Source: Alphaproteobacteria bacterium (GTDB taxonomy: Bacteria; Pseudomonadota; Alphaproteobacteria; Micropepsales; Micropepsaceae). From it: a stretch of DNA of 42,206 nt. The stretch is from assembly GCA_018969785.1 (NCBI GenBank), contig JAGWXR010000003.1, positions 1 through 42,206 of the forward strand, read 5' to 3'. The notes below the pieces were generated by a model. It saw nothing but the letters and a program-made list of their open reading frames with translations. It was not told where the DNA came from and searched no databases. Shown one piece after another: positions 1 through 9,765 of this stretch. A program made the position numbers and the translations under genes. Position 1 is the stretch's first letter. Each line of letters starts with the position of its first letter.

Positions 1-1071
1 GAGCGTCTGGCGCGCCTGCGGCTGCTGAGAACGGTATCCGTAGGTCCTGCAACGTACCACGCCGTGCTGGCGCGCTTCGGATCTGCGCGGCGTGCAATCG
101 CGCATTGGAGCAGCATCAGCCAGCGCCTGCGCAAGGGACTGGACCTCAGGCTCTGCGCAAGCGACGCGATCGAACGCGAACTCGATGCAATGAGGCGCAT
201 GGGCGCAACCATGCTGGCCCATGATGCAGCCGATTACCCCGCCCTGCTTGCTGCCACCGAAAACCCGCCACCCTTCATCATTGTCAAGGGACGCCGCGAG
301 TTGCTGGGCCGACCGGCCTTGGCCATTGTCGGCTCGCGCAATGCGTCCGCCATCGGACAGCGATATGCCCGAAACATCGCAACCGATATTGGAGCGGCCG
401 GCCCCGTCATCGTCTCGGGACTCGCCCGCGGCATTGATACGGCAGCCCACAGGGGCGCGCTCGCGACGGGCACGATCGCGGTCATGGCCGGCGGCCTCGA
501 CATTGTCTACCCCCCGGAAAACGAAAGCCTTCACGCGCAGATCGCCGACGAAGGACTTCTGGTCAGTGAAGTGCCTTGCGGCCAGCAACCCACCGCGCAG
601 CATTTCCCCCGCCGCAACCGCATCATCTCGGGTCTGTCCCATGGCGTCCTCGTCGTCGAGGCGACCTTGAATTCAGGCTCGCTCATCACGGCTCGCCTCG
701 CAGGCGAGCAGGGCCGCGATGTTTTCGCCGTACCGGGTTCCCCGCTTGACCCCCGCGCAACCGGCACCAACGCGCTATTGCGCCAAGGGGCCATCCTGAC
801 GGAAACGGCAGACGATGTGATGATGGCACTTTCCTTCGAAACCGCGCGCCAGCGCCCTCCCCAGCCAGAACAGACGCGCGACCGGCCGCCCCCACCCTCG
901 CTCGAGGAACTGCAGGCTGAAATCCTGGCAAGATTGGGCACCACGCCGGTCGAGACCGACGAACTGGTCCGGCAGACGGGCGCGCCAACCGCAGCAGTCA
1001 CAGCTGCAATTCTCGACCTTGAGTTCGCAGGCCTGTTAACCCGTCATCCAGGTCAACGCGTCTCATCCTGA
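1..1071 (+). CDS. dprA: DNA processing protein DprA/Smf, 5'-truncated by window edge
   Basis: Frame 1 is open from base 1 (ERLARLRLLRTVSVGPATYHAVLARFGSARRAIAH...), so the listed GTG at 64 is internal. Rossmann-like core 'AIVGSRNASAIGQRYARNIA...VSGLARGIDTAAHRGAL...PRRNRIISGLS' and a C-terminal winged-helix-like tail. Confidence 0.95.
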   Translation, partial: ERLARLRLLRTVSVGPATYHAVLARFGSARRAIAHWSSISQRLRKGLDLRLCASDAIERELDAMRRMGATMLAHDAADYPALLAATENPPPFIIVKGRRELLGRPALAIVGSRNASAIGQRYARNIATDIGAAGPVIVSGLARGIDTAAHRGALATGTIAVMAGGLDIVYPPENESLHAQIADEGLLVSEVPCGQQPTAQHFPRRNRIISGLSHGVLVVEATLNSGSLITARLAGEQGRDVFAVPGSPLDPRATGTNALLRQGAILTETADDVMMALSFETARQRPPQPEQTRDRPPPPSLEELQAEILARLGTTPVETDELVRQTGAPTAAVTAAILDLEFAGLLTRHPGQRVSS

Positions 1072-1219
1072 AGACCCACTAACCAACTAATTCATTGATT
1101 TTAAATATTTTTTAGCGACGCTTTTCTAACATCTTCTCACGCTCGGTTGACTTTGGACCGGGGATTGGACCACTGTCCGCCCCCCAAATGGGGCCCCAAG
1201 TCAAGGATCGAACCCGCAA

Positions 1220-3919
1220 GTGCCAGCCAGCAACGTCGTGATCGTGGAGTCGCCAGCAAAGGCCAAGACGATCAATAAATATCTGGGCGCCGACTACAAG
1301 GTGCTCGCTTCCTATGGCCACGTGCGGGACCTCGCAGAAGAAGACGGCTCCGTTAAGCCCGACCAGGATTTCGAGATGTCCTGGGAAATCGCCGACCGCG
1401 CAGCGAGGCACCTCAACGAAATTACCTCGGCAGTCAAGGGCGCCCGCAAGCTTATCCTGGCAACCGACCCTGACCGCGAGGGCGAAGCAATCTCCTGGCA
1501 CCTTCTCGAAGTGCTGCGCCAGAAAAAGGCCCTGAAGGATGTCGCCATCGAGCGCGTCGTCTTCAACGCCATCACGAAGACCGCCGTGCAGGAAGGCATG
1601 GCCCACCCGCGCCAGATCGACCAGGAACTCGTCGATGCCTATCTGGCACGCCGCGCCCTCGACTATCTCGTCGGCTACAATCTCTCTCCCATCCTCTGGC
1701 GCAAGCTGCCGGGCTCGCGTTCGGCCGGACGCGTCCAGTCGGTCGCCCTGCGCCTGATCTGCGAGCGCGAACTCGAGATCGAGCGCTTCAAGGCACAGGA
1801 ATACTGGACCGTCGACGCCCTGCTGAACACCCCTTCGCGCGACACGCTGAAAGCGCGCCTCGTCAAGCTCAACGGCGAGAAGCTCGAGAAATTCTCCTTG
1901 CCCGACGAAGCCACCGCGCTTGCGGCACGCAGGGCGGTCGAGACCGGCCAGTTCTCGGTGGCAAGCGTCGAGTCAAAGCCCGCAAGGCGCAATCCTTATC
2001 CGCCGTTTACGACATCGACCCTTCAGCAGGAGGCCTCGCGCAAGCTCGGCTTCTCCGCCAAGGACACCATGCGCGTCGCCCAGCGCCTTTACGAAGGCGT
2101 CGACATCGGTGGTGAAACCGTGGGTCTGATCACTTATATGCGTACTGACGGTGTCGATGTGGCGCCGGAGGCCCTTGCCCAGACGCGCAAGCTCATCTCC
2201 AGCCGCTATTCGGCGCGCCACCTGCCCCATAGCCCCCGCGTCTACAAGTCCAAGACCCGCAACGCCCAGGAAGCACACGAGGCAATCCGCCCGACCGATG
2301 TCGAACGCACGCCCGACAGCCTGCGCGGCCTCGACAGCGACATGCTCCGTCTCTACGACCTCATCTGGAAGCGCATGGTCGCAAGCCAGATGGAAGCCGC
2401 CGAGTTCGAGCGCACCACCATCGACATCGAGAGCCGCGACGGCCGGACCGGCCTGCGTGCGACGGGCTCGGTCCTCACCTTCGATGGCTTCCTCGCCCTC
2501 TACCAGGAAGGCCGCGACGAACCCGAGGATGACGAGGACAGCGCCCGCCTGCCCAAGGTATCGACCGGCGACACGATGGCCGTCGGCGAGGTCAAGCCCG
2601 AGCAGCACTTCACCGAGCCGCCGCCGCGCTTCTCCGAAGCCTCACTCGTCAAGAAGCTCGAGGAACTGGGCATCGGCCGTCCCTCGACCTACGCCTCCAC
2701 GCTCCAGGTGCTGCGCGACCGCAACTATGTGCGGATGGACAAGTCGCGCTTCGTACCGGAAGACCGCGGCCAGCTGGTCACCGCATTCCTGACAAACTTT
2801 TTCCGCCACTACGTCGAGTACGACTTCACCGCAAGCCTCGAGGACCAGCTCGACCAGGTCTCGGAAGGCAAGCTGAACTGGAAGATACTGCTGGCCGATT
2901 TCTGGCGCGACTTCAATGCAGCCCTCGCAGGGATCTCCGAACTGCGCATCCGCGAGGTTCTTGACACGCTTGACGAGGTCCTCGGGCCCCACATCTTCCC
3001 CGTCCCCGCGGACGGCGTGGATCCCAGGCGCTGCAAGCTCTGCAAGACGGGCCGGCTCGGCTTGCGCCTCGGCCGTAACGGCGCCTTTATTGGCTGCTCA
3101 AACTACGGCGCTGAAGGCGAGGAGAAGTGTGGTTACACGAGGCCCTTCGCCAGCAGCGGTGAGAATGCGGTGGAAACACGCGTGCTCGGGGTCGATCCCG
3201 ACACGGGCCTCGCCGTAACCCTGCGCCCTGGTCGCTTTGGCCCGTACCTGCAGCTGGGCGAGGCGAGCAAGGAAAAGGACGCCCCCAAGCCGCGCACTGC
3301 AAGTGCGCCAAAGGGCGTGAACCTAACGTCACTGACGCTCGAGGACGCGCTGAAGCGCCTGTCCCTGCCACGCACCATCGGCATGCACCCCGAAGACGGC
3401 AAGCCGATCGAGGCCAATTTCGGCCGCTTCGGACCCTACATCAAGCACGACGGCGTTTATGCCAATCTCAAGGAACAGGACGACGTCTTCACCATCGGCC
3501 TGAACCACGCCGTCACGCTGCTCGCCGAGAAGAAGGCAAACCCCAAGGCAGCCTTCGGCCGCCAGAAGGCGGCGCCCCTGAAGGAACTGGGCGAGCATCC
3601 CGAAAGCAAGGCTGCCATCAAGGTCATGAACGGCCGCTATGGCCCCTACATCACCGACGGCGAGACCAACGCCAACGTGCCGAAGGGAACCGATCCGCAG
3701 GCGGTGACGCTTGAGCAGGCCGTAGACCTGCTGCGCCAGCGCGCCGAGCAGGGCGGCGGCGGCAAGAAGAAGCGCAAGGCGAAGGCCGAGCCCAAGGCAC
3801 CAAAGGCTGCGACCGCGGGCAAGGCCTCCAAGGGCGCAAAGGCCGCAGAGCCTGAAAAACCGACCAAGGCCGCCCGCAAGCCTGCGCCCCGGAAGAAGAA
3901 AGAACCCGAAGCGACGTGA
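1220..3919 (+). CDS. topA: DNA topoisomerase I
   Basis: 899 aa; 'VIVESPAKAKTINKYLG', 'TDPDREGEAISWHL', 'GLITYMRTDGV', zinc-finger-like and repeat C-terminal modules, Lys/Ala-rich tail; GTG start. Confidence 0.97.
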   Translation: MPASNVVIVESPAKAKTINKYLGADYKVLASYGHVRDLAEEDGSVKPDQDFEMSWEIADRAARHLNEITSAVKGARKLILATDPDREGEAISWHLLEVLRQKKALKDVAIERVVFNAITKTAVQEGMAHPRQIDQELVDAYLARRALDYLVGYNLSPILWRKLPGSRSAGRVQSVALRLICERELEIERFKAQEYWTVDALLNTPSRDTLKARLVKLNGEKLEKFSLPDEATALAARRAVETGQFSVASVESKPARRNPYPPFTTSTLQQEASRKLGFSAKDTMRVAQRLYEGVDIGGETVGLITYMRTDGVDVAPEALAQTRKLISSRYSARHLPHSPRVYKSKTRNAQEAHEAIRPTDVERTPDSLRGLDSDMLRLYDLIWKRMVASQMEAAEFERTTIDIESRDGRTGLRATGSVLTFDGFLALYQEGRDEPEDDEDSARLPKVSTGDTMAVGEVKPEQHFTEPPPRFSEASLVKKLEELGIGRPSTYASTLQVLRDRNYVRMDKSRFVPEDRGQLVTAFLTNFFRHYVEYDFTASLEDQLDQVSEGKLNWKILLADFWRDFNAALAGISELRIREVLDTLDEVLGPHIFPVPADGVDPRRCKLCKTGRLGLRLGRNGAFIGCSNYGAEGEEKCGYTRPFASSGENAVETRVLGVDPDTGLAVTLRPGRFGPYLQLGEASKEKDAPKPRTASAPKGVNLTSLTLEDALKRLSLPRTIGMHPEDGKPIEANFGRFGPYIKHDGVYANLKEQDDVFTIGLNHAVTLLAEKKANPKAAFGRQKAAPLKELGEHPESKAAIKVMNGRYGPYITDGETNANVPKGTDPQAVTLEQAVDLLRQRAEQGGGGKKKRKAKAEPKAPKAATAGKASKGAKAAEPEKPTKAARKPAPRKKKEPEAT

Positions 3920-6177
3920 AGAAAAAGCAGCGTCACACCGCCCAGTTGAAAGATGACGCCCTCATCTCGCGCGAAGTCTTGCTCGACTACGTGTCGAAGA
4001 ACCCGGAAGCAACAAAACGCGACATTGCCCGGCACTTTGGCATCAGGGGCAACAGCAAGATCGAACTCAAGCGCCTTCTCGCCGAACTCGCCGACGAGGG
4101 TGAACTGAAGCGCGAACGTGGCAGGAAGCTCCTGCGCGCCGGCCACCTGCCCGAGGTCACTGTCGTCGAGGTCACCGATGTCGACACGGATGGCGAGATG
4201 CTCTGCCGCCCCGTGCAGTGGGACAGCGACGAGCCCCCACCCCCTATCGTGCTCGCACCCGGCCATCAGACCCGGGACGAAGGGCTGAGCCTCGGGATCG
4301 GAGAGCGCGCCCTCGTGCGCCTCCGCCCGGAAGGCAAGGCCTACGCGGCACAGATCATCAAGCGGCTTGGTGCAACGCCAAACCGGGCGGTCGGCATGTT
4401 CCGCAAGATGGGCCGCAACGGTCGCGTCGAGCCCGTCGACCGGAAGGCACGCCACGAATACTTCATTCCGGAGGCCGACATGGGTGGCGCCCGCGAGGGC
4501 GAGATCGTCGTGCTCGAGGCCACCCGGGACCGTACCATGGGCTTGCCGCGGGGACGGATCGTTGAACGCGTCGGCAAGGCATCCGAACCGCGCACGATCA
4601 GCCTCATTGCCGTCCACGCACATGGCATCCCCGACAGCTTCCCCCAGTCCGTGCTTGATGAGGCCGCAAAGGCGGCCCGCCCCCAGCTTGGGAACCGGGT
4701 GGACCTGCGCAACATCCCGTTGGTGACGATCGACCCGCCCGACGCGCGCGATCACGACGACGCCGTCTGGGCCGCGCCCGATGACGACCCGCAGAACAAG
4801 GGCGGGTTCAGGGCCATCGTGGCCATCGCCGACGTGTCCCACTACGTGCAGCCTGGCTCCGCCATCGACCGCGAGGCGCAGCGCCGCGGTAACTCGGTCT
4901 ACTTCCCGGACCGCGTGGTACCCATGTTGCCTGAACATCTCTCGGCCGATCTCTGTTCGCTGAAGGAAGGCGAGGACCGCGCCATCATCGCCTGTCACTT
5001 CAGGTTCGGCGCCGACGGACGCATGAAGTCCCATCGCTTCGAGCGCGCCCTCATGCGATCGGCCGCAAGGCTCACCTACAACGAGGTGCAGGACGCATTT
5101 GACGGTCATCCGAACGACCGCACGAAACCGTTGCTCGAGGGAGTGCTGAAGCCGCTCGAAGCCTGCTACAAGGCCATGTGCAGGGCCCGCGACCGTCGCA
5201 GCCCCCTTGACCTCGACCTGCCCGAGCACCGCATCGAACTGGGCGAGGACGGCCGCGTGAAGTCCATCGGCACGCGCGAGCGCCTCGAGGCACACCGCCT
5301 GATCGAGGAGTTCATGATCCAGGCCAACGTGGCAGCGGCCGAGGCCCTCGAGCAGCGCGCCTGTCCCTTGGTCTATCGGGTTCACGCACCACCCTCGACC
5401 GAAAAGCTCCAGGCACTCGGCGAGTTCCTCGAAACCCTCGGGATCAATCTCGGGCAGGCACAGACAATCACGACAGCGATGCTGAACACCATCCTCAAGG
5501 CGGCGGCCGACACCCCCAACCGGGAACTGGTCAGCGTCGTGACGCTGCGCTCGCAGAGCCAGGCCGAATACAGCCCCGACAACATCGGGCATTTCGGTCT
5601 CTCGCTGAAACGCTACGCCCACTTCACCTCGCCGATCAGGCGCTACGCCGACCTCATCGTGCACCGCGGTCTGGTGCGCAGCTTTGGCCTGGGCGAAGGC
5701 GGACTGACCCAGAAGGACATTGACCGCCTCTCGCGCACCGCCGAAGACATCTCGGCCTTCGAACGCCGCGCCATGGCAGCCGAACGCGACTCGACCGACC
5801 GTTACATCGCAGCATTCATGTCAGATCGCGTAGGCGCCGAGTTTCCGGGCCGCATTTCCGGCGTCACGCGCTTTGGCCTGTTCGTCCGCCTGAGCGAGAC
5901 AGGAGCCGACGGACTTGTTCCCGTTCGTTCGCTCGGGCGGGAGTTTTTCCACCATGACGAGCGCACGCACGCCCTTGTCGGCGAGAAGTCAGGCCTGACC
6001 TTCCGCCTCGGTGACAGGGTCAGGGTGCGCGTCGACGAAGCGACGCCGCTTACGGGCGGCTTGCGCTTCGCACTGGTCGAAGGTGGAACCGCAGGCGCCC
6101 CGAAGGCAAACACGCCAGGCCTGAGGCGCGGCGCGCGCGGCGGCTTCAAGGGTGTGAGGCGCGGCAAGCGCCGCTAA
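3916..6177 (+). CDS. rnr: Ribonuclease R
   Basis: 753 aa; RNB motifs 'TIDPPDARDHDDAVWA', 'ADVSHYVQPGSAIDREAQRRGNSVYFPDRVVPMLPEHLSADLCSL', C-terminal S1 domain and basic tail; GTG start overlaps topA stop by 4 nt (GTGA). Confidence 0.96.
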   Translation: MKKKQRHTAQLKDDALISREVLLDYVSKNPEATKRDIARHFGIRGNSKIELKRLLAELADEGELKRERGRKLLRAGHLPEVTVVEVTDVDTDGEMLCRPVQWDSDEPPPPIVLAPGHQTRDEGLSLGIGERALVRLRPEGKAYAAQIIKRLGATPNRAVGMFRKMGRNGRVEPVDRKARHEYFIPEADMGGAREGEIVVLEATRDRTMGLPRGRIVERVGKASEPRTISLIAVHAHGIPDSFPQSVLDEAAKAARPQLGNRVDLRNIPLVTIDPPDARDHDDAVWAAPDDDPQNKGGFRAIVAIADVSHYVQPGSAIDREAQRRGNSVYFPDRVVPMLPEHLSADLCSLKEGEDRAIIACHFRFGADGRMKSHRFERALMRSAARLTYNEVQDAFDGHPNDRTKPLLEGVLKPLEACYKAMCRARDRRSPLDLDLPEHRIELGEDGRVKSIGTRERLEAHRLIEEFMIQANVAAAEALEQRACPLVYRVHAPPSTEKLQALGEFLETLGINLGQAQTITTAMLNTILKAAADTPNRELVSVVTLRSQSQAEYSPDNIGHFGLSLKRYAHFTSPIRRYADLIVHRGLVRSFGLGEGGLTQKDIDRLSRTAEDISAFERRAMAAERDSTDRYIAAFMSDRVGAEFPGRISGVTRFGLFVRLSETGADGLVPVRSLGREFFHHDERTHALVGEKSGLTFRLGDRVRVRVDEATPLTGGLRFALVEGGTAGAPKANTPGLRRGARGGFKGVRRGKRR

Positions 6178-6354
6178 CGCTGATGGCGGAAAGAAGAAAA
6201 ACTTCTCTTGCGAAACCGGACGGCAAGGATTATCTCCTCTCCTCTCTCAAGACGCATAACGCACGTGCCACTGGCCCTGTTTGCAGGTTAAGCAACGACG
6301 GAAGCGTCCTTTTCGATCAAGCCGGCACGCGCCGGGTCCAAAAGGGTGTTGACG

Positions 6355-7605
6355 ATGTTGGCCAGTGCAAGGGGCGCCCGCGCCCGCAAGATCCGTTTCG
6401 ATTCCCTGCCAGGCACGAATGAAGCACCGGCCACGACGGCAGCAACGGCGAACACGCCTGCGGAACGCGGCGGGCTGTCGCCGCGCATCGCTGAATACCT
6501 GAAGACAGCGACGCTTCCCTCGCCCTGCCTCGTCGTCGACGTCGACCTCGTCGCCCGGAACTATGACGACCTTGCAACAGCACTGCCCGAGGCGCAGGTG
6601 TTCTATGCCGTCAAGGCAAATCCGGCCGACCAGATCCTGTCGCGCCTCGCAGGCCGGGGCTCGAGCTTCGACACCGCCAGCATCGGCGAGATCGACATGT
6701 GCCTGCGCCTTGGCGTGGATCCCGCCCGCATCTCGTTTGGAAATACGATCAAGAAGCAGCGTGACATCGCCGCCGCCCACGCGCGCGGCGTGAGCCTCTT
6801 TGCCTTCGACAGCGAGGAAGAACTCCGCAAGCTGGCCGATGCAGCACCCGGCGCCCGTGTGTTCTGTCGCATCCTCGTCGACAGCGAGGGGGCAGAATGG
6901 CCGCTGTCGCGCAAGTTCGGTTGCGAGCGCCCCATGGCGGAAGACCTTCTCGTTCAGGCACGCGACCTCGGCCTCGTGCCATGGGGCGTGTCCTTCCATG
7001 TCGGGTCGCAGCAAACGCGCCATGACCAGTTCGACGTGGCGATCGGACAGGCCGGCGAGGTGTTCCGCAATGTTGCTGCGCACGACATCGACCTGCAGAT
7101 GATCAATGTCGGAGGTGGTTTTCCCTCGCGCTATCACAGCGATGTGCCCAAAATCAGCGACTATGCAGGCGCAATCCGCAACGCCATCCGCCGGCACTTC
7201 CCGGGCAGGACACTCGACATCATCGTCGAGCCGGGGCGCTACATCGTGGGCGACGCCGGCGTCATCCAGGCCGAGGTCGTCCTCGTGTCGCACAAGGGTG
7301 GCAACGATCCCCGCCGCTGGGTTTACCTTGACATCGGCAAGTTCCACGGCCTGATCGAAACCATGGATGAAGCCATTCGCTATCGCATCCTGACGTCGCA
7401 TGACGGCAGCGAGGCCGCACCCGTGGTCCTCGCCGGGCCAACGTGTGACAGCGCGGATATCCTTTACGAAAAGGCCGACTATCGGCTTCCGACAGCGCTC
7501 AAGGCAGGTGACCGGGTGCTTATCCTTTCGACCGGCGCTTATACGACGACATACTCGAGCATCGCCTTCAACGGCCTTCCGCCGCTGGCCAGCGTCTGCA
7601 TCTGA
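6355..7605 (+). CDS. Ornithine (or lysine/ornithine) decarboxylase, type III PLP fold
   Basis: 'PCLVVDVDLVARNYDD', PLP-Lys motif 'FYAVKANP', 'SFDTASIGEID', 'GGGFPSRY', 'EPGRYIVGDAG', 'GPTCDSADILYE'. First in-frame ATG at 6355; upstream GTG/TTG at 6346/6349 also possible. Confidence 0.88.
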   Translation: MLASARGARARKIRFDSLPGTNEAPATTAATANTPAERGGLSPRIAEYLKTATLPSPCLVVDVDLVARNYDDLATALPEAQVFYAVKANPADQILSRLAGRGSSFDTASIGEIDMCLRLGVDPARISFGNTIKKQRDIAAAHARGVSLFAFDSEEELRKLADAAPGARVFCRILVDSEGAEWPLSRKFGCERPMAEDLLVQARDLGLVPWGVSFHVGSQQTRHDQFDVAIGQAGEVFRNVAAHDIDLQMINVGGGFPSRYHSDVPKISDYAGAIRNAIRRHFPGRTLDIIVEPGRYIVGDAGVIQAEVVLVSHKGGNDPRRWVYLDIGKFHGLIETMDEAIRYRILTSHDGSEAAPVVLAGPTCDSADILYEKADYRLPTALKAGDRVLILSTGAYTTTYSSIAFNGLPPLASVCI

Positions 7606-7679
7606 AAAACCCGCCGCATTGCCTCCGGGCCACCCCGTCGTCTACACCGGACGCCTGAGGACCCCGGAAGCAAGCCCGA

Positions 7680-8333
7680 ATGGAACAAAAACCCGTCAAG
7701 CCAAGGCACGCAGCCTCCCTCGTGCTGACGCGCCGGATCGGCGGTGCGCTGCACGTGCTGATGGGCCGGCGTCCGGCGCGCGCCGTGTTCGGCGAAGCCT
7801 GGGTGTTTCCTGGCGGGCGGCTGGACAGGGGGGACACACGCATCGCACCCAGCGCGCCGCTGAGTGACGACACGATGCGCGAGCTCTGCAGCCGCGGCGG
7901 CTGCACCCCGGCGATGGCCCAGGGCCTCGCCACGACCGCCATCCGCGAAACCTACGAGGAGACGGGTCTCCTTCTCGCCGGCTCGGGTCACCCGGGCAGC
8001 AACGAGGGCGCCTGGTCCGATTTCGTGCGCGCAGGCCTCGCACCGGCGCACGACCGGCTTCGGTTCCTGGGGCGCGCGATCACGCCGACTTCAGCGCCCG
8101 TGCGCTTCCATGCGCGGTTCTTTCTTGCAGACGGCGAGGAGCTCACCGGAGAGATCCGCGAGAACGGCGAACTCCTCGGCCTCGACTGGTACCCGCTTCA
8201 TGTCGCACGCGAATTTCCGGCCGTCGACGTGACCCGTTTCGTGCTGGCGGAACTGGCTGCGACAGACACCGGCGCTACCCGCACCACGCCCTTTTTCCGT
8301 TATCGCCGCAACAAGCCCGTCCGTCCCGCATGA
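7680..8333 (+). CDS. NUDIX hydrolase (NUDT19-like, long insertion before REx2E)
   Basis: 'GEAWVFPGGRLDRGD' then 'AIRETYEETGLLL' Nudix box separated by an insertion. Confidence 0.85.
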   Translation: MEQKPVKPRHAASLVLTRRIGGALHVLMGRRPARAVFGEAWVFPGGRLDRGDTRIAPSAPLSDDTMRELCSRGGCTPAMAQGLATTAIRETYEETGLLLAGSGHPGSNEGAWSDFVRAGLAPAHDRLRFLGRAITPTSAPVRFHARFFLADGEELTGEIRENGELLGLDWYPLHVAREFPAVDVTRFVLAELAATDTGATRTTPFFRYRRNKPVRPA

Positions 8334-9505
8334 CGCCGGACAGCCTCTCACCGCGCGACCTCAGGCGAAGCCTGAGTGCGGTCTACGCCTGCATCTTTGC
8401 CAACGGCCTTGGCATGGGACTGTCACTGCCGCTGTTCTCGCTCCTGCTCGAGCGCAACGGGGTGTCGGCAACGCTGATCGGCGCCAATGTCATGACCGGC
8501 GCCGTCGCGATGATCATTGTCACACCTTTCATTCCGGCACTGGCCGCGCGATTTGGAACAATCCGCTTCCTTGTCGCCTGCTACGCAATCGCAGCCGCCT
8601 GCCTGATCGGGTTCAGGGCCGCCGATAGCCTCCTGCTATGGTTCCTCTTTCGGTTCATCCTGAATGCGTCACTGCAGGGCCTGTTCGTCGCCAGCGAGGT
8701 CTGGATCAACCAGATCGCCCCCGAACGCATGCGCGGACGATTGATCGCGGTCTACACCGCCATCTTCTCCGCTGGTTTCGCGATGGGGCCCGGGATCATC
8801 CAGGGGCTGGGGACCCAGGGTTGGTCGCCCTTCATTGCAGGCTCCGTGACGATGCTGGCCGCACTCATCCCCCTGCTCGTTGTCGCGCGCCGGCTGGTAC
8901 CCGTGATCGAACATGCAAAGGCCGGGGCCATGTTCGGCTTCGTCTTCTCCTCGCCTTCGGCCGCAGCTGCCGCGCTCTGCTACGGGGCTGTCGAGGCCTG
9001 CGCGGGTGCCTTCCTCGCCATCTATGCCGTACGACAGGGGATCGCAGAAACCCAGTCCACCCTGCTCATCGGGGCCCTCGGCCTCGGCAACATGCTGCTT
9101 GTGCCCTTCATCGGCTGGCTCGCCGACAAGACCGACAGGCGCCATGTGCTGATCGGCTGCGGCGTTGCCTGCATCGCAGCCGCGGCGTTCCTGCCGCTGA
9201 TCCGGGCCATAGGTCCATGGGAGTTGGGGATCGTGCTGCTCTGGGGCGGCGTGATCTCGGCGATCTACGCCGTGGGCCTCGCCCACCTCGGTGCCAGGTT
9301 CCGTGGGGGCGAGCTGGCCGCCGCCAATTCGGCCTTCGCCATCATTTACGCAACAGGGACCATGGTCGGCCCCTCGCTGGGTGGACTGGCCATGGATCTG
9401 TGGAACCCGCATGGCCTTGTGATCGTTTTGGCGCTGATTCCCGCGGTTTTTGTCGCCGTCACCGGATGGCGGGCCGCGACCTTCCGCACCCCGGCAGGCA
9501 GTTGA
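8330..9505 (+). CDS. MFS transporter
   Basis: 391 aa, about 12 hydrophobic segments, 'GWLADKTDRRHVL' and 'RFGTIRFLV' MFS loop motifs; ATGA overlap with the upstream Nudix gene. Confidence 0.88.
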   Translation: MTPDSLSPRDLRRSLSAVYACIFANGLGMGLSLPLFSLLLERNGVSATLIGANVMTGAVAMIIVTPFIPALAARFGTIRFLVACYAIAAACLIGFRAADSLLLWFLFRFILNASLQGLFVASEVWINQIAPERMRGRLIAVYTAIFSAGFAMGPGIIQGLGTQGWSPFIAGSVTMLAALIPLLVVARRLVPVIEHAKAGAMFGFVFSSPSAAAAALCYGAVEACAGAFLAIYAVRQGIAETQSTLLIGALGLGNMLLVPFIGWLADKTDRRHVLIGCGVACIAAAAFLPLIRAIGPWELGIVLLWGGVISAIYAVGLAHLGARFRGGELAAANSAFAIIYATGTMVGPSLGGLAMDLWNPHGLVIVLALIPAVFVAVTGWRAATFRTPAGS

Positions 9506-9590
9506 CTTCCCCCCGCCAATGAGTAGTTTTGCGGCCTCCTGAAACCCGGCCCGACATTGGGACGGCACAGACACCTGACGGAAGACCGCC

Positions 9591-9758
9591 ATGGCGAAGC
9601 CAACAACCATCAAGATCCGCCTGAACTCTTCGGCAGGAACGGGCCATTTCTACGTGGCGAAGAAGAACTCGCGCACGATGACCGACAAGTTCAAGGTCCG
9701 CAAGTACGACCCCGTCGTGCGCAAGCACGTCGAGTACGTCGAAGGCAAGATCAAGTAA
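9591..9758 (+). CDS. rpmG: 50S ribosomal protein L33
   Basis: 55 aa [55 protein letters not shown]; not in the supplied track (shorter than its apparent cut-off). Confidence 0.96.
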   Translation: MAKPTTIKIRLNSSAGTGHFYVAKKNSRTMTDKFKVRKYDPVVRKHVEYVEGKIK

Positions 9759-9765
9759 TCAGCCG

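Noticed and set aside
1098-1120. Near CtrA-like motif (TTAA-N7-TTAG) in the AT-rich dprA-topA gap
   Set aside because: One mismatch from the core in an AT-rich stretch where chance matches are likely; not supported by anything else.
1112-1606. Minus-strand 164-aa ORF covering the dprA-topA intergenic region
   Set aside because: Mostly antisense to topA; no motif and no plausible start context.
3646-5664. 672-aa minus-strand ORF antisense to topA 3' end and rnr
   Set aside because: Shadow ORF; the sense strand is unambiguous TopA and RNase R.
8669-9613. 314-aa minus-strand ORF antisense to the MFS gene
   Set aside because: No domain, low-complexity hydrophilic translation, and it also overlaps the rpmG start.
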